Assembly (NCBI GenBank): GCA_035276085.1
Contig: DATELY010000122.1
Coordinates: forward strand, 31,575 to 95,574
Reading direction: 5' to 3'
DNA length: 64,000 nt
From: DATELY01 sp035276085
Lineage (GTDB): Bacteria; Pseudomonadota; Gammaproteobacteria; Steroidobacterales; Steroidobacteraceae
Shown here one piece after another: positions 44,555 to 54,094 of the stretch. The position numbers were made by a program, and so were the translations under genes. Every line of letters starts with the position of its first letter. Position 1 is the stretch's first letter. The notes below the pieces were generated by a model. It did no database searches, was not told the origin of the DNA, and worked only from the letters and a program-made list of their open reading frames with translations.

Positions 44555-44585
44555 ATCGCGGTGACCCACGGCCGGTCACCGCGAT
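44555..44585. terminator. Bidirectional hairpin between convergent genes
   Basis: A perfect 12-bp stem, ATCGCGGTGACC (44555-44566) with GGTCACCGCGAT (44574-44585), loop of seven, midway between the convergent DUF4185-like and PRC-barrel genes. No T run on either side. Confidence 0.6.
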
Positions 44586-44594
44586 CATCACACG

Positions 44595-44957
44595 CTACCA
44601 GTAGCGCTGCGCGCTGTAGTAGTCATACACCTTTTCCCTGAACTGCGTGCCATCGCCCGCGGTCAGCTCATCCATCGAATACGCCGGTGCGGCCTGCAGC
44701 TGCTCCTTCGTCAGATTCACGACATACGCCCCTTCGCCGGGATCGTAGTCGAGCGTGCTCCACGGCAATGGATGATATTTCTCGCCCATGCCGAGGAAGC
44801 CGCCGAAGCCGACAACGGCATACATGATGTGACTCGACAGCTTGTCGAGCACGATGTCTTCCACTTTGCCGATGGTCTTGCCCGTCGAGTCCTTGACGTT
44901 GGTGCCAATGACCTTCTTGGCGCGAATCGCCGCTGTGTGTCCGCTAACAGTTGTCAT
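44595..44957 (-). CDS. PRC-barrel domain protein
   Basis: 120 residues from the ATG at 44955-44957, with GAGGAG eight bases upstream. A PRC-barrel (residues ~12-90) is recognised by VIGTNVKDSTGKTIGKVED and HIMYAVVGFGGFLGMGEKYHPLPW. The C-terminus ends in a Tyr-rich tail. This family adapts to membranes or RNA and is often induced by stress. Exact role unknown. Confidence 0.88.
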   Translation of the reverse strand: MTTVSGHTAAIRAKKVIGTNVKDSTGKTIGKVEDIVLDKLSSHIMYAVVGFGGFLGMGEKYHPLPWSTLDYDPGEGAYVVNLTKEQLQAAPAYSMDELTAGDGTQFREKVYDYYSAQRYW

Positions 44958-45223
44958 GTGCTGCTCCTCGCTCAAGTGAACCCGTCAAAAGAAGCCCGCA
45001 GCGAGGCCAAGGTTCCTAATGGAATTGATGAAGGGCGGTCAGGGAGGGCTGTCAAAGATTCGCTGCCGGCAAGTTGCAGACAGCAGCTCAGCAAGATCTT
45101 TCTGATCCTCGAACTACACGCGCCGCGGATCCGGCACGCGTTTGGTGATCAGGCCCCTGCATGCGAATCGAACCCACACGCCTCCCGTGTAGTTGCATCC
45201 GGTGTCGTGTACTGAGGATATCC

Positions 45224-46597
45224 ATGAGCTTCATCGGGTGGATGGCATTCATTGGCGCGCTGCTGCTCACGATGGCGCTGTCATCCGCCTGGATCCGACG
45301 CTTGCCGATATCGACTGCCGCGATCTACCTGGGCATCGGCTGCAGCATCGGTCCATGGGGCTTCGACCTGCTGCGTATCGATCTGAGCCATGGCGCACCC
45401 TGGCTTGAACGGTTGACGGAAGTCGCGGTCATCCTCTCGCTGTTCATCGGTGGCTTGCGGCTGCGATTGCCCCTCACCGATTACGCGTGGCGTGCGGCCT
45501 ATCGACTCGCCGGCATCGTGATGTTGGCAACGATTGTCGGTGTGGCGCTCTTCGCAGTCGTCGTGCTCGATCTTCCTCCCGCGCTCGCCGTGCTGATCGG
45601 CTCGATTCTGGCACCGACGGATCCCGTGCTCGCCAGCTCCGTCACCGTGGGTCATTCGCAGGACAACGATCGCTTGCGCTATGCCCTGTCGGGTGAGGCG
45701 GGTCTCAATGATGGCGCCGCCTTTCCGTTCGTCGTCCTTGGTTTGCTGTTGTTGTCACCCGATCTCACCGCGGGCGAGCTCGTGCAGTGGAGCGTGCAGC
45801 GTGTAGTGTGGGCGATACCGGCTGGACTCACCGTGGGCTACGTTCTCGGGCGACTCGTCGGTAGTGCCGCGATCGCATTGCGCACGCGCAACCGCGACAC
45901 GGCCGCGCCCACGGATTTCCTGGTACTTGCACTGATCGCCCTGTCGTACACGGTTGCCGACCAGATCGGTGCATGGGGATTTCTATCGGTGTTTGCTGCG
46001 GGACTGGGATTGCGGCGAACGGAGTTGCGCACCGTGCAGTCCGATCCGCATCCGGACGCGCCTGACAGCGAGGGCGACGAGCATCCACCCGCGGAGACGC
46101 TCGTGGCACCCAACATCGTCACTGAAAAGGAAATCGAACAACCTGCAGTCGCTGCGGGCGTCATGGTCGCGGAGGTTTTCTCATTCGGCGACACGCTCGA
46201 GCGCATGTTGGAAGTGCTGCTCGTGGTCATCGTCGGCGTCAGCCTGGCCAGTCACTGGGACTGGCGCGGCGTGCTGCTCGGCTGCGCGCTCGTCGCGCTC
46301 ATCCGACCGCTCGCCACGGTGCTGTTGCTCATCGGCTCGCCCACCACGCGACTGCAACGATGGTTGCTCGGCTGGTTCGGCATTCGCGGTATCGGCAGCC
46401 TGTACTACCTGGCGTACTCGATGGCGCATGGTTTGCCGCGGTCCAGCGCGCCGGAACTCGCGGACCTCACGCTTTCCGTGGTCGCCGTTTCGATCGTGGT
46501 TCATGGCGTCACATCGCAGCCGCTCATGGAGTGGTATGAGCGGCGGCTGGAGCGAGGCCGAGCGGCCAGCGCCACGCCAGTGCAAGGCGAGGGTTGA
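45224..46597 (+). CDS. CPA1-type Na+/H+ antiporter (NhaP-like)
   Basis: 457 residues from ATG 45224, with GAGGA seven bases upstream. About twelve membrane helices. Conserved CPA1 pieces: VAVILSLFIGGLRLRLP, the LAPTDPVLASSV loop and GEAGLNDGAAFPFVVL, which holds the ion-binding Asn-Asp pair. A hydrophilic insert of ~50 residues (about 268-315, DPHPDAPDSEGDEHPPAE) divides the barrel in the middle. It exchanges sodium or potassium for protons. Cation specificity is not visible. Confidence 0.9.
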   Translation: MSFIGWMAFIGALLLTMALSSAWIRRLPISTAAIYLGIGCSIGPWGFDLLRIDLSHGAPWLERLTEVAVILSLFIGGLRLRLPLTDYAWRAAYRLAGIVMLATIVGVALFAVVVLDLPPALAVLIGSILAPTDPVLASSVTVGHSQDNDRLRYALSGEAGLNDGAAFPFVVLGLLLLSPDLTAGELVQWSVQRVVWAIPAGLTVGYVLGRLVGSAAIALRTRNRDTAAPTDFLVLALIALSYTVADQIGAWGFLSVFAAGLGLRRTELRTVQSDPHPDAPDSEGDEHPPAETLVAPNIVTEKEIEQPAVAAGVMVAEVFSFGDTLERMLEVLLVVIVGVSLASHWDWRGVLLGCALVALIRPLATVLLLIGSPTTRLQRWLLGWFGIRGIGSLYYLAYSMAHGLPRSSAPELADLTLSVVAVSIVVHGVTSQPLMEWYERRLERGRAASATPVQGEG

Positions 46598-46620
46598 TGA
46601 ACAGCTGGCGCTACATTCCC

Positions 46621-46644
46621 CACGGTCAGCGAGAGCTGACCGTG
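46621..46644. terminator. Hairpin with GAGA tetraloop between convergent genes
   Basis: CACGGTCAGC (46621-46630) and GCTGACCGTG (46635-46644) form a perfect 10-bp stem closed by GAGA, a GNRA-type loop. It lies between the antiporter gene and the convergent SnoaL-like gene and could serve both. Confidence 0.6.
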
Positions 46645-46671
46645 TGCGGTTCACCGGCGCTCACGAGCACA

Positions 46672-47154
46672 TCAACCGCTTCCGGGTGCGGCGTCGTCGT
46701 GTGCCACGCTAACCCTCGTCCCGGTGGGCTCGTCGGTGTTGAACATCGTGCGGAAGATCTTCCAGTGATCGCCGTCCTTGCGCCATACGGTCATGTATTT
46801 GCCGTACTCGATGTCTGCTCCGCGCCGCGTGTCCCGGAACGTGTACTTACCCGTTTCGAGCGCAATGTCGCCCCGGACCACGCTCATTTCCGTGGTGGTA
46901 TCGAACAAGATCATCGGATTCATCTGATCGGCCAGGTACTGCTTGATTTCTTCCCTGCCTTTCACGACTGGCCGTTCCTGCGTCAGGATTTCCGCATCTT
47001 CCGTGAAGAGCTCCCCAGCCTTTGCCGGGTCGTCAGTCCCGACTGCTTCCTCAAACGCGCGGGTCACCTCGGTAGGCAACGCTCTTGATGAGTGGTTGCT
47101 ACATCCAATCAATCCACAACACACAAGTCCGCACATGATCGCGAGCGCTTTCAT
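46672..47154 (-). CDS. SnoaL-like/DUF4440 lipoprotein
   Basis: 160 residues from the ATG at 47152-47154, with GGAGG eight bases upstream. Lipobox GLIGC sits near residue 18. The NTF2-like domain (about 28-155) has the pattern of DUF4440/SnoaL proteins: LFTEDAEIL, VVKGREEIKQYLADQM, and a C-terminal YMTVWRKDGDHWKIFRTMFN strand pair. These are small cone-shaped domains that often bind ligands without catalysis. The frame open upstream is not coding. Confidence 0.82.
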   Translation of the reverse strand: MKALAIMCGLVCCGLIGCSNHSSRALPTEVTRAFEEAVGTDDPAKAGELFTEDAEILTQERPVVKGREEIKQYLADQMNPMILFDTTTEMSVVRGDIALETGKYTFRDTRRGADIEYGKYMTVWRKDGDHWKIFRTMFNTDEPTGTRVSVAHDDAAPGSG

Positions 47155-47297
47155 GACAGGCCTCCAGCTCGTTGCGAGCGAGCACCGTACATGTGAAGAC
47201 GCTAATCCTCGACAGCGTCGAGCCGTATTACGGGAAGCGCGTAGGAGGCCTTCTCGGTGCGAAACGGGAGCCGACATTAATGTGTGAGTGCAACGTC

Positions 47298-49664
47298 TTA
47301 CGGTTGCTTGTCCATCACGACGGCCAGTGGCTTCGTGATCTGCACACCCGCTGTGCGCAGCCGATCGAGCGCATCGAACAAGATCGTGCTCCGCACACCG
47401 TAAGCCATGCGCGGTGAGCGCACGAAGCCGACGGCATTGAATACAACATTGGTGCCTTCGACGCCGTCGATCATCACGGCGGGCGCGGGATCTCGCAGAA
47501 TGTCCGCGTGATTCTGCAGTGCTTGCATCAGCTCATTGCGAATCCGGTCGATGTCCGAGCCGAGCGGCAGTGGCAACTTGAACTGCACCAGGCCCAACGC
47601 ACTGTTGTGCGTGACGTTGCGCACGGCCTTCGTGATGAACTCCGAGTTCGGTACGATGACGGTGGAACGATCGCCCTTCTGAATCTCGGTCGCACGCGCG
47701 TTGATCCGGCGAACGTCACCTTCGATGTCGCCGAGCGACACCCAATCGCCTACCCGCACGGGCCGCTCCGCCAGCAGGATCAACCCCGACACGAAGTTCT
47801 GCACGATCGCCTGCAATCCGAAGCCGATGCCGACGGCGAGTGCGCTCGCAACCCACGCGATCTGCTGCAGGCTGACACCCAACGCCGAGAGCGCGAGCGA
47901 TACGACGACCACGTAGCCGACATACGTCAGGATCGACGCGACGGAGTCGCGCATGCCGGTATCCATTCGCGTCAGCGGCAGATAGCGCTGTTGCAACCAG
48001 CGTTGTCCGCTACGGACTACGGCGAAACCCAGCATCATGACGATGACCGCGCGCGCGAGATCGGACGGGCGCAAGCGGATCTGACCGATCGCCAATCCTT
48101 CCTGCGCACGGGTCGCATGCTCCAGGAACTCTGCGGGACCGGCTCCATAGGGCGCCAGCAGCAGGAGCAATGCGAAGAAACCGACAGTGAGTTGCGCGAG
48201 CGCGGAGAGCAGCACCGCGGCCTGCAAGCGTGCCGAGACGATACTGGAGGTGGCCACGTGGGACGGGTCTACGCCCTTGGGTGCGAGCAGGCCGGTGATC
48301 GCATGCGCGAGCACTCTGGCAAGCAGCAGGGCCGTGCACAGCACGATCAGCGCCCAGGCGAACTGCTTGATGATGAAGCCGCCGAGCGCCAGATAGCCGA
48401 GCAGCAGGCACACAGCCCCTGCGAAGAGCACCGTCCAGGCGGCTGCGACAGCGACGCTCGCCCATACCGGCATGGCATGCCCTGGCTGTACGGCGACAGA
48501 TGGCGTGGATCCCCAATGCGGAAAGTGGTGCGGCGCCACGCGCTGCAGATACGCCGCGAGCACCAGCCCGAGCACGGCCGCCATCAAAGCTTCGATCGCA
48601 ACCGTGCTCGCAAGGCTCAGGTTGATGATCGCAGCGACCTGGTCCACGAGCGCAGTGAGAACGATGACGACGGCAAACCACGTGGGGGACGTGCGCAGCT
48701 TGCTGGCCAGCTGCTCAGGCAGCACGTCCAGTCGCCAAGGCGGCGCGCAGCGTGCCACCAATGTCGCACCGAGTGTGACGATGTAGGTGCCGAAGCCGGC
48801 GCACGCAACCAGCGTGTTGAGCAGGGTCTCGGTGCGCTCCGAGGCCTCCGTGCCGGGGCTCAGCGCGGCCGTGAACCATCGTGCAATCAATACACCGGTC
48901 AGTGTCCAGAGAACGACGTAAGTGAATGCGCGCAGCGCGGGATGGGATTGCCGCGCGATCATGATGCGAAGAAGCAGGCGAGTCAGCATGGAGCGTGCAA
49001 CGAGTGTCGCCAACGCCGCAACGAGCGCGCCGATCCATGCGCCCATCGTCACTCGCTCCAAGGCTCGCAGAAGCTGCGAGGTTGCCGTTGCCACGCGGAC
49101 GGCATCGCGTCGTGCATCATTGCGCAGCTCGGCCCAGAAGCGCTTGCCCAAGGGTGAGTGGACTCGCTCGCTCAAGCGCCCTTGAAAGAGTGCGCGCCGC
49201 TGCGCGGCGATCTCGGACAACGCCTGCTCCGTTTCGAGCAGCAGAAGGCTTGCAAACCGCGCCTGGCCGTCGAGCGCCGCGCGCGATTGTTCCAGGGAGC
49301 GACGCTGGGCGGCGATGTCCTTCTGCTCTTTGACATCCGTGGGTGCCTCGCCGAGCTCTGCGATACGAGCATCGAGACTGGCGAGCTGAGGCGCAATCTG
49401 GGCGGCTCCCTGCTGCAGTCGAGACTGGATATCCACCGATCGAGTGCGCAGCTCGAGCAGCTGCGCATCGTCCGCGGCCGCAGGTACGGCCTTCTGAATT
49501 GCTGTCAGCTCGCGGCGCGCGGCATCCAGTGCAGCGCCGAACTCCTTGTCCTGCGCAATGACGGGGGCGAAGAGCTGGCACGCGAGCAGCGCCAGCATCA
49601 GCCCAAGAAGAACGGTCCGGCGGTAGTAAGGTCGGCAGGTCACGGCAGGTCCAGAGCGGTGCAA
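47298..49664 (-). CDS. Large mechanosensitive ion channel of the MscS/DUF3772 family
   Basis: 788 residues. A signal peptide (LLGLMLALLACQL, cleavage near VIA-QD) precedes a periplasmic coiled coil (about 40-165), then ten or more membrane helices. The MscS pore and beta domain near residues 600-680 are clear: ALAVGIGFGLQAIVQNFVSG, LILLAERPVRVGDWV, and IVPNSEFITKAVRNVTHN. The DUF3772 layout is like the E. coli long channel YbdG/YbiO group. It releases solutes on osmotic downshift. Confidence 0.9.
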   Translation of the reverse strand: MHRSGPAVTCRPYYRRTVLLGLMLALLACQLFAPVIAQDKEFGAALDAARRELTAIQKAVPAAADDAQLLELRTRSVDIQSRLQQGAAQIAPQLASLDARIAELGEAPTDVKEQKDIAAQRRSLEQSRAALDGQARFASLLLLETEQALSEIAAQRRALFQGRLSERVHSPLGKRFWAELRNDARRDAVRVATATSQLLRALERVTMGAWIGALVAALATLVARSMLTRLLLRIMIARQSHPALRAFTYVVLWTLTGVLIARWFTAALSPGTEASERTETLLNTLVACAGFGTYIVTLGATLVARCAPPWRLDVLPEQLASKLRTSPTWFAVVIVLTALVDQVAAIINLSLASTVAIEALMAAVLGLVLAAYLQRVAPHHFPHWGSTPSVAVQPGHAMPVWASVAVAAAWTVLFAGAVCLLLGYLALGGFIIKQFAWALIVLCTALLLARVLAHAITGLLAPKGVDPSHVATSSIVSARLQAAVLLSALAQLTVGFFALLLLLAPYGAGPAEFLEHATRAQEGLAIGQIRLRPSDLARAVIVMMLGFAVVRSGQRWLQQRYLPLTRMDTGMRDSVASILTYVGYVVVVSLALSALGVSLQQIAWVASALAVGIGFGLQAIVQNFVSGLILLAERPVRVGDWVSLGDIEGDVRRINARATEIQKGDRSTVIVPNSEFITKAVRNVTHNSALGLVQFKLPLPLGSDIDRIRNELMQALQNHADILRDPAPAVMIDGVEGTNVVFNAVGFVRSPRMAYGVRSTILFDALDRLRTAGVQITKPLAVVMDKQP

Positions 49665-49822
49665 ACGTCATCGCGAGTTTAGGGCAATGACGTCTCAGAA
49701 CCGATCTTGAGTTCTGAGCGGAGCGCGCGACGAGATGGAGAATGTCACTGGGTGCGCGCTTTCGGGTGACATTTGTCGCGGCTCTAACCACACTGGCTCG
49801 AGCACTGACCCGAGCCAAAGCG

Positions 49823-49862
49823 TCCCCTCCCTTGCGCAGCGGCGGAGGGACAGGGCGGGGGC
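49823..49862. repeat. C-rich intergenic repeat, copy C
   Basis: CCCCTCCCTTGCGCAGCGGC core with the GGAGGGACAGGGCGGGGGC arm. Inverted relative to copy D, 22 bp away. Confidence 0.8.
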
Positions 49863-49884
49863 AAGGCCACGGCCACCTGAAGAG

Positions 49885-49926
49885 ACGCCCCCATCCTGTC
49901 CTTCCCCCGCTGCGCAGGGGAAGGGA
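49885..49926. repeat. C-rich intergenic repeat, copy D
   Basis: GCCCCCATCCTGTCCTTCCC, then the CCGCTGCGCAGGGGAAGGG arm. It is the reverse complement of copy C with a few changes, so C and D together could form a large cruciform or RNA hairpin. Confidence 0.8.
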
Positions 49927-50062
49927 CGCAAGTCCGAGCAGCCTCCCATCCAATGCAGCAGTCCATCCGCTATCAACAAACCACTAACGGCGTACAGCTT
50001 GCCTGGGCCTCTACGTGCTGCTCGATCGTGGCGGCGTGCGATCACGGACGGCTCAAACAGGG

Positions 50063-50096
50063 TGTTGAAGCAGTGCCGTCCTGCACTTTTTCAACA
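50063..50096. repeat. Nested hairpin just before the EamA gene
   Basis: TGTTGAA (50063-50069) pairs with TTCAACA (50090-50096), and inside it AGTGC (50072-50076) pairs with GCACT (50083-50087). It ends 12 bp before the start codon at 50109 and takes the place of a ribosome site, so translation may be weak. Confidence 0.5.
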
Positions 50097-50108
50097 GCCT
50101 GCTAACCC

Positions 50109-51025
50109 ATGTCAGCTCATCAACGCGCGATCCTCATGCTCGTGATCACGATGGTGATCTGGGGCAGCACGTTCGTCGTCACGAAAGGCGTCATCGCCGA
50201 AGTGCCGCCGTTCACGCTGGCATTTCTACGTGTGGCGATCGGTGCTGCTGCGCTGTCCGTGCCGGCGTTCCTGCGTCGTCGAGCGTTGGGCGAAAGTCAC
50301 AGCGCGCCTGGCCCGATCGTTTTCATCATGGGCCTCGTTGGCGTGGCGCTGTACTACGGCTTGTTCAATGGCGCGCTGCTTTACACATCGGCGTCGCAGG
50401 CAGCGCTCGTTCAGAGCTGCATTCCCGCGGTGACCGCGCTCGTTGCCGCAGTGTGGCTGCGCGAGCGGGCCTCTGCGGTACAGTGGATCGGGATCGCGCT
50501 GTCGATTCTCGGCGTGATCCTCATCTTTTCCGTCCAGGCAGAGGGTGGCGGGACTTCCGCCGTGGGCGGTCTACTGATGTTCGCGACGACGGTCGTCTGG
50601 GCCGTGTACACGGCACTGGGCAAGCAAGTGGCCGCAGCCGATGCGCTCGATCTGACGGCTCGCATGGCGGCGATTGGAGCGGTATTACTTCTGCCCATCG
50701 CCGCGCTCGAGATCGCAACGCGAGGACTACCGCGGATCACCGCAAACGCCTGGATCGGTATCGTCTACCTCGGCGCCATTGCGTCCGGCGTTGCTTACTT
50801 GTTTTACAACGCCGCGCTCAAGCACGTCGCCGCGAGTGAAGCCGGCGTGTACACGAACCTGATCCCATCGTGGGTCTGCTGAGCGGCATCCTGGTGCTCG
50901 GCGAGCCGCTATCGGCGCATGCCATGGTCGGTGGGTGCGTCGTGCTCGTGGGCGTGTGGCTTACGAGCCGCCGGTCAACGGCTGCGGTATCGAGTCCGCG
51001 ATCGTCTCGTTCGCCTGGCTCCTAG
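50109..51025 (+). pseudogene. EamA/DMT family transporter, frameshifted near the C-terminus
   Basis: The open frame from 50109 stops at 50880-50882 after 257 residues, within what should be the second-last helix. Up to TNLIP the chain is a normal DMT exporter with two EamA domains (WGSTFVVTKGVIAEVPPFTLAF, ASQAALVQSCIPAVTAL, GVAYLFYNAALKHVAASEAG). One base is missing near CCC 50864-50866. Shifting frame there restores IVGLLSGILVLGEPLSAHAM and GVWLTSRR, the family ending, with TAG at 51023-51025. The intact protein would have ~305 residues. A deletion in a C run is also a common sequencing error. Confidence 0.85.
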
Positions 51026-51133
51026 CCGCCGTTGGCGCATCCCGACCGAAACCAGACCGTTCGCAGACGACTTCTCCAGGAGCCATGCCTAGCCTCCCAC
51101 TCAGCAACTCGACACGCTGCAACGGAGATCCTG

Positions 51134-52762
51134 ATGACCACTGATGTACTGATCGTCGGCGCAGGACCGACCGGACTGATGCTGGCGAACCAGTTGGCAC
51201 GGCATGGCGTGCGTGCCCGCATCATCGATCGACATGCCGGCCCGTCACGCGAAACCAGGGCACTCGGCGTGCAGGCGCGCACGCTCGAAATCTACGCGAA
51301 GATGGGTGTCGTCGAGCGCGCACTGGAGCTGGGTAAGCGCGGTGGCGGCGCGAACATGTGGGCCAACGGGCGCCATATGGCACACATCCCCTTCGGGGAC
51401 GCCGGCAAGCAGATCACGCCGTATCCGTTCATCCACATCCTGGGACAGGACGACAACGAGCGCATTCTCGGCGACCGGCTGCGCGAGCATGACATCCGTG
51501 TCGAATGGAACACGGAGCTGACCGCACTCGAGCAGAAGCCGGATCGCGTGCAGGTCACGTTGAAGATGCTCGCCGGTCAGACGCAAGTCATCGATGCGGG
51601 ATGGGTCGCCGGTTGCGACGGCGCGCACAGTGCAGTGCGGCGCTGCAACGACATCGACTTTCCCGGCGCTCCCTACGAAAGCTTCTTCTTCGTTGCCGAT
51701 GTGGAGATGACCGGCACGATGGTGCCGGACGAGGTGAACGTGTACCTGTGGAAGCAGGGCTTCCATCTCTTCTTCCCGATGCGCGGTAACGATCATTGGC
51801 GGCTCGTCGGCATCGTTCCGCCAGCGTTACGCGACAAGCGCGACCTGGGCTTCGACGATGTGATCCCGTCGTTGCGCGCAGAAGCGGGCGAGGCGGTGCA
51901 GTTCAAGCACTGCTCTTGGTTCTCGACGTATCACATTCACCATCGAGCGGCGCGGCACTTCCGTGCCGGGCGTTGCTTCCTGCTCGGCGATGCCGCTCAC
52001 ATCCACAGCCCGATGGGTGCGCAAGGTATGAACACGGGCCTGCAGGATGCCTACAACCTGGCGTGGAAGCTGGCGCTGGTGGTGACCGCTCGTGCCGCTG
52101 AGGGATTGTTGGATACATACGAACAGGAGCGCTTACCGATCGCGCAGAAGCTGCTGTCCACGACCGACCGCGCGTTCAAGCTGTTCGTGTCCGACAGCCG
52201 TATCGCTGCGTTGCTGCGCCTGCAGGTTGCGGCGCGTGCGGCATCGAAAGTCATGCGGCGCGAGCGTATTCAGCGCGCGGCCTTTCGCGTCGTATCGCAG
52301 ACGGGAATTCATTATTCGCACAGCGTGCTGTCGCAAGCCGCGGAGGAGTTGCCGGATGGCGCTCCGCGCGCAGGCGACCGCTTTCCCTGGTTGCATCTGA
52401 AATTCGAGAGCAACGGCGCGACGGAAGACTCGTTCCGGAAGCTCGATGACACGTGCTTCAACCTGATTCTGTTCGGCCAGCCGCTGCCGCAGGAACTACC
52501 GGAGCTCGGCAGCCTGTTGCGGACGTACTGCATTCCGAACGACGCTGCAAACGAACAAGCGTTGGCGCGTGCGCAGATCCCGAGTCAGGCGTTCTATCTC
52601 GTGCGCCCTGACGGCTACGTCGGCTTGTGTGGCATGCGCGCGAATGCAGTTGCCATCGCGCGCTACCTCACGGAGCGCGTGCGGCTCACGGTGCCGTCCG
52701 TGGCGACGAAGCGCACGGAATCTTTCGGCACGACACCCCATGGAGCGCTCGCATCGGGATAA
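51134..52762 (+). CDS. FAD-dependent aromatic-ring-type monooxygenase (phenol hydroxylase-like)
   Basis: 542 residues from ATG 51134, with GGAG seven bases upstream. Motifs of class A flavin monooxygenases are complete: LIVGAGPTGLMLANQL (FAD), WVAGCDGAHSAVRR (DG motif) and FLLGDAAHIHSPMGAQGMNT (GD motif). A C-terminal thioredoxin-like region (about 430-530, TCFNLILFGQPLPQ, FYLVRPDGYVGLCG) places it with PheA/TfdB/MhpA-type enzymes. It hydroxylates an aromatic or lipid-like substrate with NAD(P)H and oxygen. The last 100 bp overlap the 3' end of the convergent DUF2235 gene. Confidence 0.9.
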   Translation: MTTDVLIVGAGPTGLMLANQLARHGVRARIIDRHAGPSRETRALGVQARTLEIYAKMGVVERALELGKRGGGANMWANGRHMAHIPFGDAGKQITPYPFIHILGQDDNERILGDRLREHDIRVEWNTELTALEQKPDRVQVTLKMLAGQTQVIDAGWVAGCDGAHSAVRRCNDIDFPGAPYESFFFVADVEMTGTMVPDEVNVYLWKQGFHLFFPMRGNDHWRLVGIVPPALRDKRDLGFDDVIPSLRAEAGEAVQFKHCSWFSTYHIHHRAARHFRAGRCFLLGDAAHIHSPMGAQGMNTGLQDAYNLAWKLALVVTARAAEGLLDTYEQERLPIAQKLLSTTDRAFKLFVSDSRIAALLRLQVAARAASKVMRRERIQRAAFRVVSQTGIHYSHSVLSQAAEELPDGAPRAGDRFPWLHLKFESNGATEDSFRKLDDTCFNLILFGQPLPQELPELGSLLRTYCIPNDAANEQALARAQIPSQAFYLVRPDGYVGLCGMRANAVAIARYLTERVRLTVPSVATKRTESFGTTPHGALASG

Positions 52763-53955
52763 GCGGTGCGGGCGCTCTCGTGAATGCAGATGCCGAGCGA
52801 ACCGTCGGGCAACCGGCGCAGCGAGTTGGCAATCTGCCGCGGCCCAGCCGGAGTCGACGTCCACTGCGTTCGCGGTGGCGGCGGCTCGTTGTGCAACTCC
52901 CTGCGAGGCGTGTGTTCGGCCGTGCCCCACAGGACGCGTCGGGTCCATTGATCACGCATCTCGTCATGACGCTGCGTAACGGGTTCGTCCTGTTCTCTCG
53001 GAAAGAGGGCTTGGTAGCACGCTGCGTCGAACTTCAACCCACACGCACGCGCTTCCGCGATCAGCCATCGCAGTGAGTTGTTGGCCGGCGCACTTTCATT
53101 CGCGGGATAACCGCCACCCACATCGGCGTGATTGCCAGGGAACCAGACTTCCTTCACATCCTGCGGTTGGCCCGGCGGGTTGTCGGTTGCATCGAGATCG
53201 AACGAGGCGGGTGCATAAACCGCCTGCCGCGATTCCCCGTGCAGACCACCCCACGTCGTGTGCACGTAGAACGAGCGCTGCTCATCGAGCGAGAGTGCAT
53301 GGCGCACATGCTCGACGATGGGATTGTGGCGCGTGTGTGGGAGGTTCTTCGGGCGCAGATAACCCACCGATTTGACTGTATCCCACACGCCGAGAAAACG
53401 AATGTTGCAAGGCTGCGAGTGCGCACGCCGGAAAGCGTCGATCTGCGATCGATACTGCTTGCGCGCTGCCGGCGAGAGTCCCGTGTAGTGATGTTCGCAC
53501 CATCCGAGCGCTGCATCGGCTTGCGATACCGACTGCTGCTGCAACACACCGCAGCGATAGATGAGCCCCGCGAGTGCGCGCACCGTGAATGCGCCACGGC
53601 TGAAACCAAAGAGGTAGATGTCGTCGCCGGGTTCGTACGCGCGCACGAGTGCAACGTACAGCTGACGGATGTTGGCGGCGGCGCCCAGCCCGAAGCCCAA
53701 CTCGAACGGCTGACGTAAGTAGCGGAGTAGCAGTGTGTCGGGATTCGAATCCGCGAGCTGCAAACGCTCGGAGAGCTGCAGGCCCGTTTCAATCCGCTTG
53801 AGACTGACATGCGTGCCGATACCCGGATCGTAGATCGCGATCTGATTGCTGTGCTCGGAGAGATCGAGCAGCTTGCACAGCCGCAGCACGTTCGAGTCAT
53901 TGCGACCCACGGACTGCCCCGTGCCATCCGACAGTACGACGATGCGCTTGGGCAT
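52663..53955 (-). CDS. DUF2235 alpha/beta-hydrolase (Tle1-like)
   Basis: 430 residues from the ATG at 53953-53955. The DUF2235 fold is shown by IVVLSDGTGQSVGRNDSNVLRL at the start, the nucleophile elbow FGFSRGAFTVRALAGLI, the LGVWDTVKSVG segment and the histidine loop WFPGNHADVGGGYP. DUF2235 is the family of type VI effector phospholipases (Tle1), but stand-alone chromosomal members of unknown role are common, and no T6SS gene is nearby. The upstream frame is open but noncoding. Its end overlaps the monooxygenase gene. Confidence 0.85.
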   Translation of the reverse strand: MPKRIVVLSDGTGQSVGRNDSNVLRLCKLLDLSEHSNQIAIYDPGIGTHVSLKRIETGLQLSERLQLADSNPDTLLLRYLRQPFELGFGLGAAANIRQLYVALVRAYEPGDDIYLFGFSRGAFTVRALAGLIYRCGVLQQQSVSQADAALGWCEHHYTGLSPAARKQYRSQIDAFRRAHSQPCNIRFLGVWDTVKSVGYLRPKNLPHTRHNPIVEHVRHALSLDEQRSFYVHTTWGGLHGESRQAVYAPASFDLDATDNPPGQPQDVKEVWFPGNHADVGGGYPANESAPANNSLRWLIAEARACGLKFDAACYQALFPREQDEPVTQRHDEMRDQWTRRVLWGTAEHTPRRELHNEPPPPRTQWTSTPAGPRQIANSLRRLPDGSLGICIHESARTAYPDASAPWGVVPKDSVRFVATDGTVSRTRSVR

Positions 53956-54094
53956 GGCGGCAGTGTATCTGGCCGACAGTTGCGAGGGTTCGATCGAGCA
54001 CGTCGTGGCGATACTCATCTGCGCTTTGCAGCAGGGGAACCTGGTCAAAGCACTGCTCATTGCACGTGTGCAACTTCTCATCCGGGGGGTGGTA

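Larger units (their letters stand above)
49665..50108. other. Repeat-filled intergenic region
   Basis: 444 bp upstream of the MscS gene and the EamA gene. It holds two inverted copies of the C-rich repeat (49823-49862, 49885-49926) and a nested hairpin (50063-50096). No gene is visible. Confidence 0.5.

Noticed and set aside
45155..45200. tRNA-like T-loop sequence (GAATCGAACCC) on the + strand
   Set aside because: The flanking bases do not form a T stem, anticodon arm or acceptor stem. No attachment-site duplication is seen.
47508..49157. Long open frame (549 codons) on the + strand
   Set aside because: Antisense to the MscS-type channel gene. The protein is Arg/Gln/His-rich with no domain.
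52663..53955. DUF2235 gene as a type VI secretion effector (Tle1)
   Set aside because: No T6SS, VgrG, PAAR or immunity gene nearby. Only the enzyme family can be supported.
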